NCBI GenBank assembly: GCA_030248065.1
Contig: JASAMV010006770.1
Coordinates: 1-64,000, forward strand
DNA from: Rhynchonema sp. JSB1_4
Lineage: Eukaryota; Nematoda; Chromadorea; Monhysterida; Xyalidae
Direction: 5' to 3'
DNA length: 64,000 nucleotides
The stretch's first letter is position 1. Each line of letters begins with the position of its first letter. This document shows positions 10,601-24,491 of this stretch, one piece after another. Under the pieces are notes generated by a model. The model worked only from the letters and a program-made list of their open reading frames with translations, was not told the DNA's origin and made no database searches. Made by a program: the position numbers and the translations under genes.

Positions 10601-13600
10601 CACTCACTGCACTGCTACAAGCGCATTGAAGGTTTTGCCATGTAAGGACGACCGCTGAATGCGCAAATCGTTCTGCGCCCAACTTGGTATAAGCTGCATT
10701 AATGTCTTTGCGTTAAGTCCTTAGGCACAAAGAAAAATTATTAAGCTAATATGGTACGAACATAGGCAGGTAAATCGCGCATAGTTTGGGCATATTATGC
10801 AGTTCTTGTCGATTGCTTAGCCTACAGCGGAGCAAACCTCAGCATAGAATGAGCAGGGTTGTGCAGCGACACCCTTCCGTCAGTGCGGTGAAACGATGGC
10901 ATTTTATTGACGCGCGTCTTCGGCTCGTTTCGGCCAATTTTTTCTTGGTCACAAGGCACGACCAGTCATCAATCAGTGCCAAATGAGCGAAGCAGTTTCC
11001 GGCTTATGTCAATAGCAAATGAATTGGCGGCACTTATGCTTGGCACCAATTTGTTGTCCGCCAAATAATGTCCTTATTTGGATGTGTTCGTGCGTTGGCC
11101 GCCACAAAAGTTGCTGTTGTTATGTAGCATTACTTTGAACTCGAGCTGACAAAACGCTGCGATAAGCGCACGCTCCTGAAATAATGTATTGTGTTTTGCC
11201 TGGATTGGTGGCGTTTGGTTAAGAAACTGATACAGCAAAAATATGGAGCACGACCTGGTTTTTTTGTGTATCTTGTGTATATGAAACAGCGGCAGATACG
11301 TGCAGACTTTTGCCACAGGGCCAGATGTGTGCCTCACCACAGGGTTGTAATGTTGCCGTCCTTCGTGTGGCGTTGGTGCGCTGGCTGGCTTCCACTGCAA
11401 ACATAAACTTACAATTTAATGCCGTTAAATGCGGTCATAAACAATTCCGTACGCGTCAAACAACGGCGAAGAAAACACAGTCACGATACACGTACAGCAG
11501 CAGCTTGGGGCGAGGCAACACGCAATGTCTCAGCTAACTCGCACATTGGCGGTTGCAAGGGCTCAGTTAGAACTCCTATATATCTGGCAAACACCACAGG
11601 GCAGCGCACACATTCGCATGCATAACGCGCTAGTTGCAACGACAAGCTGGCCTGTGGAGCATATACGGTATGGTTCGTTGTTGTGTCTTCAATAAGCTGC
11701 TAGATAGAAGCATACACGCCAGAAGGCTGGCTGCAACTAGGTGTTATTGGACTGCTTGCTGTGCACACGTGCAGTCGCAAAAACACTGGCCGTGCAGCGA
11801 TACATGAACCATTAGGGAACCGCTGTATTTTGTTGATAGGGTATCGTCACGCTTGGCTATCAGAACGACAAGCACTGTACGCAAGCGGCTTGCATTGGTA
11901 ATTGCGCTCAGTTAGTCACACAAACAGCACAAGAGATAAGGCACAGCGTAACATAGCGCGCGTTTTAGAGATTGGACATGTAAATCGAGAACTCGTTATT
12001 CTGCGGGTGTGCACACTTGTCGGAACTCGAAGAAGAAATTTTGAAAAAACAGCATACTTCAATTCCGGCGCTGCACTCAAGACAGGCACTAGCAGTGGCT
12101 GATGGCTTGTTTCGCACGCAAAGACTGACTGCCAACACTTCTCCACACATCGAAAAAAGAGGACAACCGGAAACAATCAATATGCGGTTTCTTTCAATTC
12201 TATTTAGAGCGGATAATTGCCCGCAGCGAGATGGACAGCAGTCTATGAAAACATGTTTGGGCGCACGATACTCGAGACAATCCTGCACATGCATGACTGC
12301 ATTGAGGTGCACACGTGCATTCGGGGAACACTTATCGAAGTTTCTGGACTTTGCTTTTGATGTCCAAGAGTGCCGCTAGAGTTTTTGGTAAAATGTTATC
12401 AACTGATGCATATCCAGCATCAGTGAGAGTTGCCGGGACTAATAAAAGGACTGCGGTATGATATAAATGTACGTATTCACGCCTGCAGCAACAAACTTTT
12501 TCTCCACGGAATAAATTATTTTTCATACATTAGAAGTACAGTACAACCGTAAATTAACTTCGTACCGGAAGGGGTTACTTGCGTGTGAACTGGCTGCTCA
12601 TACATCGTGAGTAAAACATCAACTGTTTTCGTGGTCTGTTGGGCCTGTGCGTGACGTCCACCAACTGATGTTTTAGCTGGCTTGTATAAATAACAAGCTG
12701 TTACCGCATCATTGCTACTCCTGCGGGGAGTTACTTTACGGCCCGTACTGTACTGACTCATAAAGTGTGTGAGATTAGAACTGCAATGCTATGTGAAACC
12801 AAGAAAGCCCAGTAACCAAATCAAGGAACGTCCAGGCCCTCTACCATCTGACCAATCAAGACTGCTTCGACAACAAAGTGACTGAATAAACGCTTGCAGT
12901 CACTTAATTACCTATCTGATCTGGTTGCTGTGGGAAACCAGTGGGATATGGTGTGTAATCCGCATGATTTTTTCACGGAAAATTTGATTTGTAATCCTTT
13001 TTTAAGGACTGACTCTCAGTGCTTGCGAACTTAACTCGTGAGCAGCATACAAGACTAAAGCTCACGAAGAAAACTGAGAAAAGTGATGGTCCCTTCGCCA
13101 TTCACTGTGCGTCTCAAAACCTTTTATGAGTAAGGAACATACACAAAAAGTACATGCAGAAAACATCTACCATGTGAAGTGGTGCGTGGGGAGGAATGAA
13201 AACCGCAGCACGAGCAACAATACACCACCACTCAAAAGCGCCGTAAGCAATCAAGTGCAATCACACCATTCCCTACCACATCAGAGACATAATAAAGCTC
13301 ATACGGTTGATAAAGAACCACCTCAAGCACAAGCATGAGCCTGTAAGATACCTTGTAGGCTGCAAGTAGCAGAGTACCAAATTATCACCGATCCTTGTCA
13401 CATTGCTTGTCTGTCATCGCCTTGGTGGCGCCCGGACTATTATTCAGACTACTTCACGCTGTGCGTGTGCACTGCAGAGGAAGGTATTTCCATAAATAAG
13501 GTTCACTGCTTGAATAATTTTAGCTAAAAAGTGAAAAATTGCGTAGCACTTATTATCAAGTTGAGAGCCGCATTGTACAATTTCACGCCTGGCTGGACCT

Positions 13601-16414
13601 GACATTTCCGGTATGGACAAAGAAATCTGGCCCAAAATAGTGCGAAAAATATATCTCGTTCAGGCCCGCCGGTTTGAAAGCGCATTCTATGAGACACACA
13701 GCTCGTGTGCGAGCTGACATGTTCTGTTATCAACCGTGCTCATTATGCGCTCCGAAAGAGCATGTTCCGTCACGCACGCTCTGAAAGCATCATAGCTTTT
13801 TCCAACTTCCCACAGAAGAAAGAACAGATAAAAGGAAAAAATTATTGGCGCACAGTCACGCGATCGGAACGCCACCCTGCGGTAAGTCTATTACGAAACT
13901 CATACAATAGTCACTGAGAAGGGAACCACCGTCAAGCCTCTACCTGAATATTTACGCTCCACCACATTTGAATATCCAAAAATTTTATGCGCGTAGTACT
14001 ACACTCTCAAGACTAGCGCTTTATTGAAGAGTTAATCGAAACTAAAATTTCAGTCCTATTCTACGACGAATGTAAATGCCATACTTTTCTGACCACTGGT
14101 AGCATACCATAATTAGTTGCTGTGATTTGGTGAAACACGGTAACGATCATTGCAACACTGAATGCAAGTTAGATTCTCAATGTACTGAACCCCGTTTTTA
14201 CCTTGATTCATTAGTTACGCCTCTCATGCACCCTTACTTTGTCGACACCAGACACTTCACTCTGAACGATGTCCGATTTTCTTTAAAGAGGGCCACTGCT
14301 CGTTTTGAGTGCTAATTGGTAAGTTCTTCCGTGATGATGAGTCGCCCCGGCATCCCTCTGGCGTTTTGGAACCTTGTCACAACAACAAGGGTGGTATGTG
14401 TGCCTGTAAGCACCGCACATTCTGACAGCTTCAATGGTCAAATTGGGACTAAATACTAAATGTGTTATACGTAGGCACACTGAGCACTTGCACCGTGCAC
14501 TTGTTGTTTTCTAGTTGAATGATTTTGTCAAATTTGAAATAGGTTGGGCAATTACTCACACGCATGATCTGCATCATGCTTGTGTTTCGTGGTTGCGCAT
14601 GTGACTGTTCGAGCAGCGCCCTTGTTTTTCTGGCCTGTCCAGAAATGCGTGGCACACAGACAAGAAAGAAGGAGCATCGTCAATTGCTTTCACATTATAT
14701 CTAACAACCTGCTTGTACAAGTGCAAGTGACAAGTCATTTGTGCATACACTGTATGTATACTTCATCGGAACGGCTGTCAGGGACCATTCTCTGTTCTTG
14801 AGCCTCTCCCGGTGTGCATATGTTGGCGCAGTGTATCATATCATTTGCAGTGTGCGGCGGTCTGCTCATTTTGTGCCACATAGTGTTATGTAAGGATGGC
14901 ATGGGTCTGCGTGCGTGCCTATGTACGTGCCCACACTTAATTTTTGATGAAACCGGTTTTCGAACAACAATAATCGCTCCACCAGCACTGCTTCTGATTG
15001 AAATGAGCTGTTGATTCGCACACTTGTTAGGCGGTACTGATATGAAAATCTAACTGCCCGTGACAATAGGGATTTACAAAAGCGTTCCAGGAAGTCGTAT
15101 ACCTGTAAGTCCACACATATTGCTCTTGACGTCCCCTACGCACTACGTTTAGCTTCCGACGAAGTCCGTGATGTGTTTGGCATTTTTCATCTTTTAAGGT
15201 GGCCAATGATTGCTTCCTTCCTTCCTCCTTTTCACTTGTGCACCAACTAACAATCATTAAACTACTACGGCACGGTCCTGATACGCGCAACAGCGCAATT
15301 ATTTTCGAAAGAGTTTGAGTCCCCTCGGTCAGCATACAAGTCAACAAATGCATTAACGTGTTCACTCACAAGTCGTACCATGCCAGATGTGTTTCAACTC
15401 CTCCAGGTTGCACACATTTTCCATCACACAGTGTCTCCGTGGGTACAGATCTCGTTTGTTTATTTTTTTTGGCTGGCGTTGTATCAAGAAAGCTTTCCAG
15501 TTCGTTTACATATGTTTCTTCCAAAGTTTTCGATTTTGCGAACATAATGTGCTCACACGTTCAGATTGCGTGCTACGCATATGTTTGTAGGTTGGGTTAC
15601 TAGGTTTCTGCCAGAATTTTGTGCAGGAGTTAAATTACGAAGTTACAGTCTATGAAAAGACCAGGAAAAGCTGTCGTTCAGATTTTGATCTACACTTCGG
15701 TTCTGTGAGCCTTTTTGAGAACATTTTTATAGTTTTTTCGATTTCCAGTTCAGCTCAAGGTTATGCACACAAATTTCTTTTCTACACGGTCTGTCTCGAT
15801 TCTGTTATGTGTCTTCTAGCGTTTACATGTGAGTACCGGTGGGTGTGCGAGATTGCATTCTTAGAACGACGACAGCTAAACAGCAAGTCAAACAGAACAA
15901 AACCACAAATCGTTTTTGCCTGTACTCTGATTTGTTCTGTTTATCATCATTGTTAGTTAATTAATTAAGCATATACAAGCTTACAGGCGAACACTGACGT
16001 CCCGCATTACCAGCCACTAGTCATACACAAAATGATGTGTTCCAGACTGCACCTCACGTCTGAGCTCCACGTGCCCTACCCTGACAACGTGGCCAAAAAT
16101 GCTAAAAAATGGATCAATCTGAGGCGCGTCCAAATTGAATTGAATTAAGCGCCCCCGGGTGACGGCCAGCTGCACGGACAACTACCTACACTTGTGCCTG
16201 GACCACCAGAGGCTCACTGCTTTTTCATGTCCACAACACGGTATACAGCACGTGTAATTATGTTCGTGTGTCAAAGGAAACGCACAGCTGTTTTTGACAG
16301 TTTCTCACAACATCTACCTTTGTAAGCCTAACGATGCCTATTCGGACAATTGAACTTGTTGTTTTTTTAGTGAATTACTCTCCGGAAGACTCAATAAAAA
16401 GCAAACAACAATAA
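10601..16414. other. gene-poor interval
   Basis: About 5.8 kb without a convincing gene. The longest open frame (about 120 codons near 12.0-12.4 kb) has no recognisable motif, no signal peptide and no splice-phase partner. No TIR pair, tRNA or tandem array was seen by eye. It could hold distal regulatory sequence for either flanking gene, which diverge from it. Confidence 0.5.
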
Positions 16415-19400
16415 ATGCACTTGAATGACATGCAAACACTGCTTGCCTTGATCACGGCTACGACTGTGCGAGTGGTGCCCACAACTGACGCTGACCAGGT
16501 TATGTGTTCTTATAAACTAAGTATTAACAATAGTTTGCGTGTTTCAAGTTTAAAACAGGGTATTTGTAATTTTGAACCATACCCAATCACATCGGTACCA
16601 AGTAATAGGTGCAAAGATATGAAAATACGCACCGCCGCTCCGATTCCTAAGCAAGCACGCGCCTGAGCAACAATAAAAAACAAATTGTGAAGATCTGGAT
16701 TTTTGCCAAAATCTGGCCAAATTTTAGGTTTTCTGCCAGCAAGTTATTTTGTGTTTAATTGTACAAAATCACATTAACCATTATTTATGTAACTTTACGC
16801 GCTCTATAAACTGGTTATAAAAATTTTCTGTTAGAAACACTGCTTCACGAGATATGGTCCAAAACCTGATTTTCAAGTTTCTGAACGCAGTTAATTATTT
16901 GTTTGTGTTATTGCGGGCACACCAATTCAGCAATACACAGCGGAAGAAGGATAAATTCAAGTTGCACAATCACAAGACTGGGTGTGGAGTTTACGCACAT
17001 TAAAATAAGCTCAAAGCAAGGCGTGAAAGTTACAGGAATGAAACATAAATAGAAAGCCAAGACAATAAAGAGTTAGATGGTGAACGAAGTCAAGGACAGG
17101 CAGGCAATTAGATACTAAATGTACGCACAGCCACAACGATGTACACCGGTGCAAAACCGGACAGTGGGGAATAGGGGAATAGCGTAACACATAAAGAAAT
17201 CCGAAGGCAGTCTGTTTGATCATCTATCTTGATCCCGCTGTGCATCTTTTCCCGCGGTGGCTGGAAACATTCATTCAGAATGGCGTCGACCCAGCCCGTT
17301 CCAAACATCGCTGAATGGGGCTTATACACAATGTCGAAATATAGTCAACAGACTATACCAGGTCTCTAAAACCCTGAACGCCCATTTGAGAAAAATTACC
17401 TGAAACTTCGACGTAAAAAATTACTTTTTCTCCTTTATTGAATCGAGTTGCGACTTTTCAAAATGAGTTTCCAATAAAGGATTTCTGATGACTCTATCAT
17501 CGGAATCCATGTCAGAAATGCTAACGGATAGGCACTTTCACGTGCGTTTACTATTACTTAGTTCCAATGTGATTGGATACTGAGGACTGGTTCAGAATTA
17601 CAAAACCCAGTCTTAGCAATTGTACTAAAACCAATACTCAGAATTTTACAGCTGGTCGTCAAAACTAAATATGGTGCGCTAAGAGGCAACATGATTCATG
17701 CTGTGGGTCAGCCGGTGCACGCGTTCCTGGGCGTTCCCTTTGCCGCGCCGCCAGTCGGCAAGCTCAGATTTAAACCGCCTCAAAATCACAATGGATGGAG
17801 CGATGAGAGGCCAGCGTTTGTCAAGGTTAGTTGACAGTTTACAATATTTTTCGGCAATAATTTCGTTAACGTTGCGTAGCGCACAGGCCCGGTCATGTCC
17901 GCAAGGCTCAGACACAACGTTCGGCGACTTTCGAGGGTCGGACATGTGGAATGCGAAGAACGAGCTGAGCGAAGATTGTCTTCAGTTGAATATTTGGATA
18001 CCAGCTTCGGATCGTAATCGATTTGGTGGACTGCCTGGTATGTCTCGCTGAGGATGGAGAACTAACACATAGTCATCAGTGACTGACCATCCCAATTGAA
18101 AGTTTTCAGTTATGGTGTGGCTATTCGGTGGTGGGTTCTGGTACGGGAGTGCTTCTCTCGATTTGTATGATGGCGCCGCTTTGGCCGCTGAAGGTATCTT
18201 TGGTAACTTTTGAAAGTTAGTAGTTGCCGAATTCCGCTTCCCGCATTAAGCAATTAATGAGTTGCTTCAGCAAAGGTAATCGTGGTCAATGTTAACTACC
18301 GCATTGGCGCGTTCGGTTTCCTGTATTTGAACCACACCGAAGTTCCGGGAAACATGGGATTACTGGACCAGCAAATGGCTCTAAAGTGGTTGAAAGAATG
18401 CATACGCGACTTTGGTGGAAATCCCGACAAGATAACACTATTTGGTTAGATTCGTTGTCCTCCCGTTTGATTTGCATATCTCATGCAACCAAGAACAACA
18501 CTTCTATGCTATTTGAAGGAGAAAGTGCCGGTGCAGCGTCGATCACAGCGCACATGCTGGCACCGGATTCGATGAATTTGTTCCGAGATGGAATCATGCA
18601 AAGTGGCACCCTTGATAACAAATGGGCAATGGACTCACCGTCAAGGGCTTTCGAGAAATCGTGGGAAATCGTGAAGGGTTCGTTGAGAATCTTACAGATT
18701 GTTAAATTAAACCAGATTGTTGCCGATGAAAAGACTCGTTGCAGGTGCCGGGTGCGCGTCCCCGACCGACCCGCCAACTCGCGATGCAAAAGCATTGGCC
18801 GTAATTAGCGAATGTTTGAGATCACGATCAACGCAGAACATCACTGATGCTCTTTGGCATGGACCATTGAACTTTATGGTTGGTCGCACCATTACCAAAG
18901 GCAACAGAAACAGAACCAGTCACATCAAAACTGTTTTCGTTACAGGAGTTTCCACTTGTCATTGTCAGCCGCGATATCAACTTTTTCACCATGAAGGACG
19001 CATTCGCAGCCTTGAGAGAGGGACCAGTGAAAAACGATACAAATCTTATCATTGGGATCAACCAGGATGAAGGTAATGTCAAAGTGTTTGTGTACGGTTG
19101 CATTTTTCATCTCCTAGTTGCACTAAAGATGGGCGTAGACTTGCAATCAAGTTCAGCTCTTCTTATTCAGGATCATACACTAACATGACAAAAGTCACAG
19201 TGACAAGTTTGCGCAGTCGTCTGTTATAAAATTGCAAGGAAAAATTTTTTAGCTGCGCAAACCAGTGCAATAAACTCATTATTACATGATCTACTGTCAG
19301 TAATTTTTATGCGCGTGTTTTGGAGAATTGCACATTTTGTATTTGGTATTTTGGCATTGCTCATAGTAACGCTTCACGGTATAAAATACCGATGCAAGCA

Positions 19401-22016
19401 GGGTTGAAAAAAAAATTTTTTTATTAACGAGCTTTTTTTAAAAAAAAATTTTTTTTTGATTTTTTTTGACGAAAATTTTTTTTTATTAGAAAAAGTGTTG
19501 CAAACGACGTTTCAGGATAAATTAAATCGATGCAACATATTTTTCAAAAATTGAAAAATTTTCGCCTGAGACCCAACTTGTGTGGTGACACCCGGTAGTA
19601 TTGTGCAGATTCTATGGAATCCTACCAGTCTGAGGTTGATGTTGACTAACGATGTCACTCTAATGTATTGTAGCATGCCGCACCACGTATTTTGATGCAT
19701 CTAATGCCGTATATCTGATATACGACCATCAAAATATCGATCACAGCCCAAATCTTGCGTGTCAGATGGACTTTGCGAGCCCGGTTTTGCACCAGACCTA
19801 TGTATATACATGTGTAGTAGCATGCAGTAGTACATTATCGGTGCCACATCACTATAAAAGACCATCCCCGCGCATCCCTGTACGGATTTGGGGACAATAC
19901 AGGGCGCCGCAGGCGCGATTTTGGAAAAATTGTCCCGTCCACAGAAAAAAGTGCCAATTTTTTGCCTCGAAAAAGGCCATTTTTGGACATTTCAGCCCAT
20001 TTTGGGCAACTTTTTTTTATTAAAAAAAAAGCAAAATCTGAGTTTCAAAAAAAAAATTTTTTTTTTTTAAAAATTTTTTTAATTAACCACTTTTTTTTGA
20101 AACAACCCTGGATGCAAGAAGTAAGTATGCACTAAGGGCCTAAAACAAGATATGCAACCTGATGAAACTACATAAAAGTTCGATTTAAGAGATGTTTGGG
20201 TTTCGAACTTTGCACTGCTAGTCGAAAAGCTGTCTTTATTCAGCACATTAGAAACACGTCAGTAAAGTGTTCCGCACCTTTGTTTCCAATATGCTGAATA
20301 AAAACTGCTTTTGACTACAGTGCAATGGGCAGCACTGATGTGCGTAAACTTATGCTCTTTGCAAACAGGGATGGCCAAAATTTGTTGAATATTCTGCGAA
20401 TACGAATCACTCATTAGTTCAAGAAATTAATTTTGCAAGCATGACGTGATCCCAACGCATTCTCACTACTCATTTACAAGAAAATGTCCTGATTTGCTTA
20501 AACATAATAAATCGAAATTTTAGTGAATGCCGGCCACCAGAAAAACCATTTTCAGGCAACTTCTGGAACATCTACTACGTCGACGGCTATCTGCAGTTCT
20601 GGAATCGCACCATTCCGCCACGAGTGCCGGCCGACAAGTTCCAGAATGTCGTGCATACGTCGTTTGCCACGCAACCGATGGTGATCCGACAGGGCGCATG
20701 TCACACCTATTGGAACATGACCGCCAACCAAAGGGAACCAGACTACTTTGAAGCCACCAACCAAATAGTTCGTTGTTTTGTGTCTGATTGAATTGGACAG
20801 TCTTTGACGCATAAATGAATCTTTTGTCAGTACGGTATCTATGCATGCAAACCAAATAAACGGATGCCGATGTAACGTTGTTTAGGTACCCATTAGTGGA
20901 ACCAGCAAACAACAGCGTTTTATCTTACTTTGCGCTGTGGGTGCGCTTACAAAGCCATAGCGAATGAGTAACACGTGGTGTGGGATGCGCATCAACGAAC
21001 TGCCTCAATAGTACTGACTTTCAATCGCAGACCGGTGACTATTTCTTTTCGTGTGACGCGCTGTGGTGGGCGGACCAGATGGTGCGTCGAAATCTTGGCC
21101 ATGTGTACGTCTACCTGTTCAATCAGGAATCATCACAGAATCCATGGTTAATAAGTCTTCTTTCTTAAAGGATAAATTGTAAAGATTATATAAGGACAAA
21201 TAAACTCCATTTACTTCAGAATGTTGATGCCGTGTGCAAATGCACAATTGTGCGGTACACCCCCTTACATCCACGGTATGACATTCGGATCATAAAAACA
21301 TATTTGCAATTGACCACAGGCCGAAATGGACTGGCGTCATGCATGGCTACGAGATTGAGTTCGTTTTCGGGGTGCCCGTCTCTCAGTCTGTCACCTATAC
21401 TCACAACGAACGCCTGTTCAGTGCAAATGTGATGCGACTCTGGGCCGATTTTGCGGACAAACGGTATGTGCAGCAGACCACATGTTCGGGTGCACATTAT
21501 GATGATTCAATTTTTGTGCATTTTTGACAGAGATTTTCTTGCAAATTGAATTGCCGCCGGCGAGACTTTGCATGCGTGGTTTACAAAAGTTACTCTGTGT
21601 TTCTTCGCCTTGTGCAAATATATCAGAGAGCTGAGAGGGGGACCAACTGCGCACCACATAAAGATTATAAAAACATCGGGAGATAAAAGCTTTATAGAAA
21701 CCCAAGCTGGAGCGGCGTTCAGTGGCCGGAGTACAAATCAGATGCCGATCCCAGATGGCTGTACCTTAAGTCACATCACACTTCGCCGATCCACCGAAGG
21801 AAAACTTATGAATGCATCGTGTGGCGTAGTGTAAAGGACATTGAGTATGAGATGAACAGTTGGTTTTCGAAACCTTTCCTTTTTCAGTTTGTCTTTAAGT
21901 TACTCAATTTCCGTTTAATTTTACTTAGATCCACAAATTCATTGCAGTTAAACCAGAAATCGACCAAACGGCACTGGTTCGATCAGCATTGCCAACCCGT
22001 GAGACATCAACGATAG
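16415..22016 (+). CDS. cholinesterase-type carboxylesterase (acetylcholinesterase-like)
   Basis: Secreted alpha/beta-hydrolase expected to hydrolyse choline esters. Exons: 16415-16498, 17652-17825, 17887-18037, 18110-18193, 18271-18444, 18519-18677, 18745-18878, 18946-19072, 20556-20767, 21031-21146, 21320-21463, 21698-22016. Phases close to 626 codons (625 residues). Signal peptide [12 protein letters not shown]; the start may be Met1 or Met6. The triad is complete: Ser in GESAG (about 225), Glu in NQDEG (about 362), His in MHGYE (about 480). Oxyanion GGG follows at about 143-145. GSDMW places a Trp (about 107) where cholinesterases have the choline-binding Trp. The three conserved disulfides have partners: SCPQ/SEDC, AGC/ECLR, SCDALW/ECIVW. 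The last 50 residues, beyond ECIVWRSV, are unlike the family and may be intron read-through or a lineage-specific tail. A MITE fills part of the 1.5 kb intron after exon 8. Membership of the cholinesterase branch is likely; which ace-type enzyme it is cannot be said. Confidence 0.9.
19399..20110. mobile_element. hAT-like MITE, family A, copy 1
   Basis: 712 bp bounded by CAGGGTTG and CAACCCTG, with a perfect 8-bp target duplication GATGCAAG at 19391-19398 and 20111-20118. Eight-base duplications and CAG-type termini are characteristic of hAT elements. Subterminal parts are runs of A and T; the interior contains GTGTGGTGACACCCGGTAGT. No transposase. It lies in an intron of the esterase gene and is nearly identical to the copy at 60240-60946. 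Confidence 0.88.
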
Positions 22017-22867
22017 TTATTGTTGCCACATCAGTAATCGTAGCGTGTCTTAGATAGTGATTCTGATTAAACAATTATCCTATATTTTGTTTTTTCCAAG
22101 GATTTTGTTACATATGACAACATATTTGTCATCGTGGTTGGAAACAAAAACTGTAAGAATGTTGGTACAACTTTATTTTGCAGTTGCAAATGCTATATCT
22201 GAAGGTTTTTGGTTTTGTACAGACAAGTGCGTCACATAAAACCGAAGGCTTACAGTTTGTACGTGTACTGTCTTCGTTGTAATTTTCAGGATTTGTCACT
22301 CGGATTTTTTGTAGTTCGCAGCATGCAGTACGAGATTAGTATTTGTTATTTACATATGTCGACATATTCCCAGTCTTGTCTGTGCACATGATCTCAAATA
22401 GAGCCAAATCAGCAGCAGAGGTGAATTATCAAAGGGACCAATTACTATTGTCATAGAAAATTCTGAGTTACGTCCCGAATTAGCTCACACTTATAACCTT
22501 GGGAGTGACACAACTAGATAGCGTTAAATTACTGGGTACCCACTAAAAGGGTGTAAAGACAATAAAATACACTATCACTTCTGTGTCCATCTTGAGGTCA
22601 ACATAACTTTTCGAGTGCTCATCTTGGTGGCTGAGCGGTTCCCGCAGTTGAGAAGAACCTGTTGGGCACCAACGTGCTTACGAACAAAGTTGTTTTTAAA
22701 CGACGCATCTGTGCGCACTGTTGGGGTAAAAAGTAAAAACCGTACTTTCACAAAAAATTTACGAAAAGTTAGCCACTTTTTCAGTTTATAAAAATTAGAA
22801 AAGTTGTTTTAGCAAATTAAGTGTGAGTTAGAAAGCCTTTAACAGTGAAATTGGAAGCCAAAGGTTG
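22017..22867. other. interval between esterase and receptor genes
   Basis: No gene recognised. A possible poly(A) signal AATAAA occurs at 22561-22566, far downstream of the esterase stop. Missing 5' exons of the receptor gene may lie here but could not be placed. Confidence 0.4.
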
Positions 22868-23963
22868 AGAAATATCATCCACCTGCTATATCAGACATCA
22901 CCAAGCGATTGTGAGTTGGTGAACTTACTGGGCGGTATGGCAGTAACCGGCGTACAACTCACGGTAATGGCTGTAGCCTTTGAAAGATGGTTGACAAATA
23001 GATTTTTTTTTGGCCAGCAACAACGTTCAGCAGCCGGTGGAAATGTACTTCTGTTTCAGTTAGCGTCGGATGTGTATGATTAAGCGGAATTCCATCTTTC
23101 AGAGTTCAAGTCGCGCTTGGCTTGATTGTTCATGATTTGCATTGTATGGACTGTTGTAGGCCTGAAGGGGACCGCTTATTTGATTGTGTCATATCGTCAA
23201 GCTATGACCTCGAACACGACCGAGACAATGGTAGCAACCTGGTGGTGTAGCATGACAAGGACATGGACGTTGTGCCAAAAAAGGTGATGTTCCAAGCGGC
23301 ACTGATTGTACCCACCGTGCTGTCGTTGGTGCTTGGATGGTTGGCTTTTGAATACGTCGGCTGGTGCACGCAGCAAGCCTACGATACATTCAAGATACAG
23401 GTTGGCTCGTTGTTCCACTGGTGATTGATCCACTTATTGAACGATTAATTTCAGGGCACATCACAATCTCTGGAAATGCGAGTGTTTCGCAAACAATCCA
23501 ACGCGCTCACACAATCGTTGCGCTTCTTCTTTCGTTCGTACGTCATTCTCCGTTTGTTGACAGCGCTGATCAATCGGATTGCTATCCCATCCGCAGCGCA
23601 CAACAGGGAGGATGTTCAGTTTTCGCTCGCTGTGAATGTGTTGCTGCGGATGTGTTCGAACAATATGTGAGCATGGGCATCCTGATTCCGCTGAGTCTGC
23701 TCGTCAGCCTGGAGCCCATGGCCGGTCAGCTGAAGACAAAGCTGCAGCACTTTTGCTGCAGCTTTTGTTCCCAAGCACCTGCTGCTGCTGTAGCGCCGAT
23801 CGCAATGGGCAATACTGTTGTTGTTGGACCGTCAAACAATCAGCCGCATGAAAATCCACATAGTAATGTGAACCCAACTCAAAAATTGTACATGAAGAAT
23901 TTGGCAGATCAGTGGAATGCGGCACATAAGCTCCACCACCATCATACACACTACCACCATTGA
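22868..23963 (+). CDS. seven-transmembrane receptor, serpentine-like, partial model
   Basis: Probable multi-pass receptor. Supported pieces: 22868-22990 encodes a hydrophobic helix ending FERWL, at the place of the DRY-like motif after helix 3; about 23269-23400 encodes a helix around VMFQAALIVPTVLSLVLGWL; 23455-23666 follows in phase 0 with FKIQ/GTSQSLEM and a further hydrophobic stretch (RSYVILRLLTAL); 23708-23963 is the C-terminal tail, ending in a His-rich HHHHTHYHH and TGA. The intron 23401-23454 is 54 bp and 23667-23707 only 41 bp (GTGAGC...CAG). If the last intron is retained, a different helix (SMGILIPLSLLVSLEP) results, so two isoforms are conceivable. Helix 4 and the N-terminus are not resolved. 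The helix 3 and post-helix 5 pattern is reminiscent of nematode chemoreceptor families such as Sra/Sre, which is inference. Confidence 0.5.
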
Positions 23964-24137
23964 ACTCAATCATTGTTATATCTTGGAACAAATTTTTATG
24001 CTTTTCGGTGTGATGCATTTGCATTTCTGTCTGTCTGTCTTGATTTACTTTTACCCTGTGCCGCTCATCTTTACACATCTCAAATCGTGAAGATAAATCT
24101 GCTCCTGGTCACAGGCTCGCTTTTACCGTAGAGTATA

Positions 24138-24491
24138 GTCCAGCCACGTGCTCTTGAGACGACTTTTTTCAAAGCTTGCTTGGCCAGATTCAAAAATGCG
24201 CCGGTTGCACGGATTTTCGCAAACAAAAGAAAGAGATTGGACCGAGAGACATGATGATAAGTTCCAGCTGGCTGACCTCAATTTGTTGCGTGATTACGCG
24301 AACAGCAACGTCATTCAACACACAAATGTTTTGGGAGTCAAAAGGGAATTTACGCACCGAGGTGGAGAGCGTGTTTTAAAAAATACTTGCGTTTCTCTTT
24401 CTTTCATTTCCGAAATACGTGGAACCGGAACATTATTGGATCCGTTCAAGTCAACTTCAAAATAAGTCGTCTCATGAGTTCGTGGCTGGAC
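24138..24491. mobile_element. TIR element, family 'GTCCAGC', copy 2
   Basis: About 354 bp with termini GTCCAGCCACGTGCTCTTGA and its inverted partner. Interior matches the element in the neprilysin intron (3394-3739) in reverse orientation, including CGCACCGAGGTGGAGAGCGT. Left border is TA; the right border is less clean. Non-coding. Confidence 0.7.

Noticed and set aside
12017..12379. 120-codon open frame in the gene-poor interval
   Set aside because: No motif, mixed composition, overlapping opposite-strand frames of similar length.
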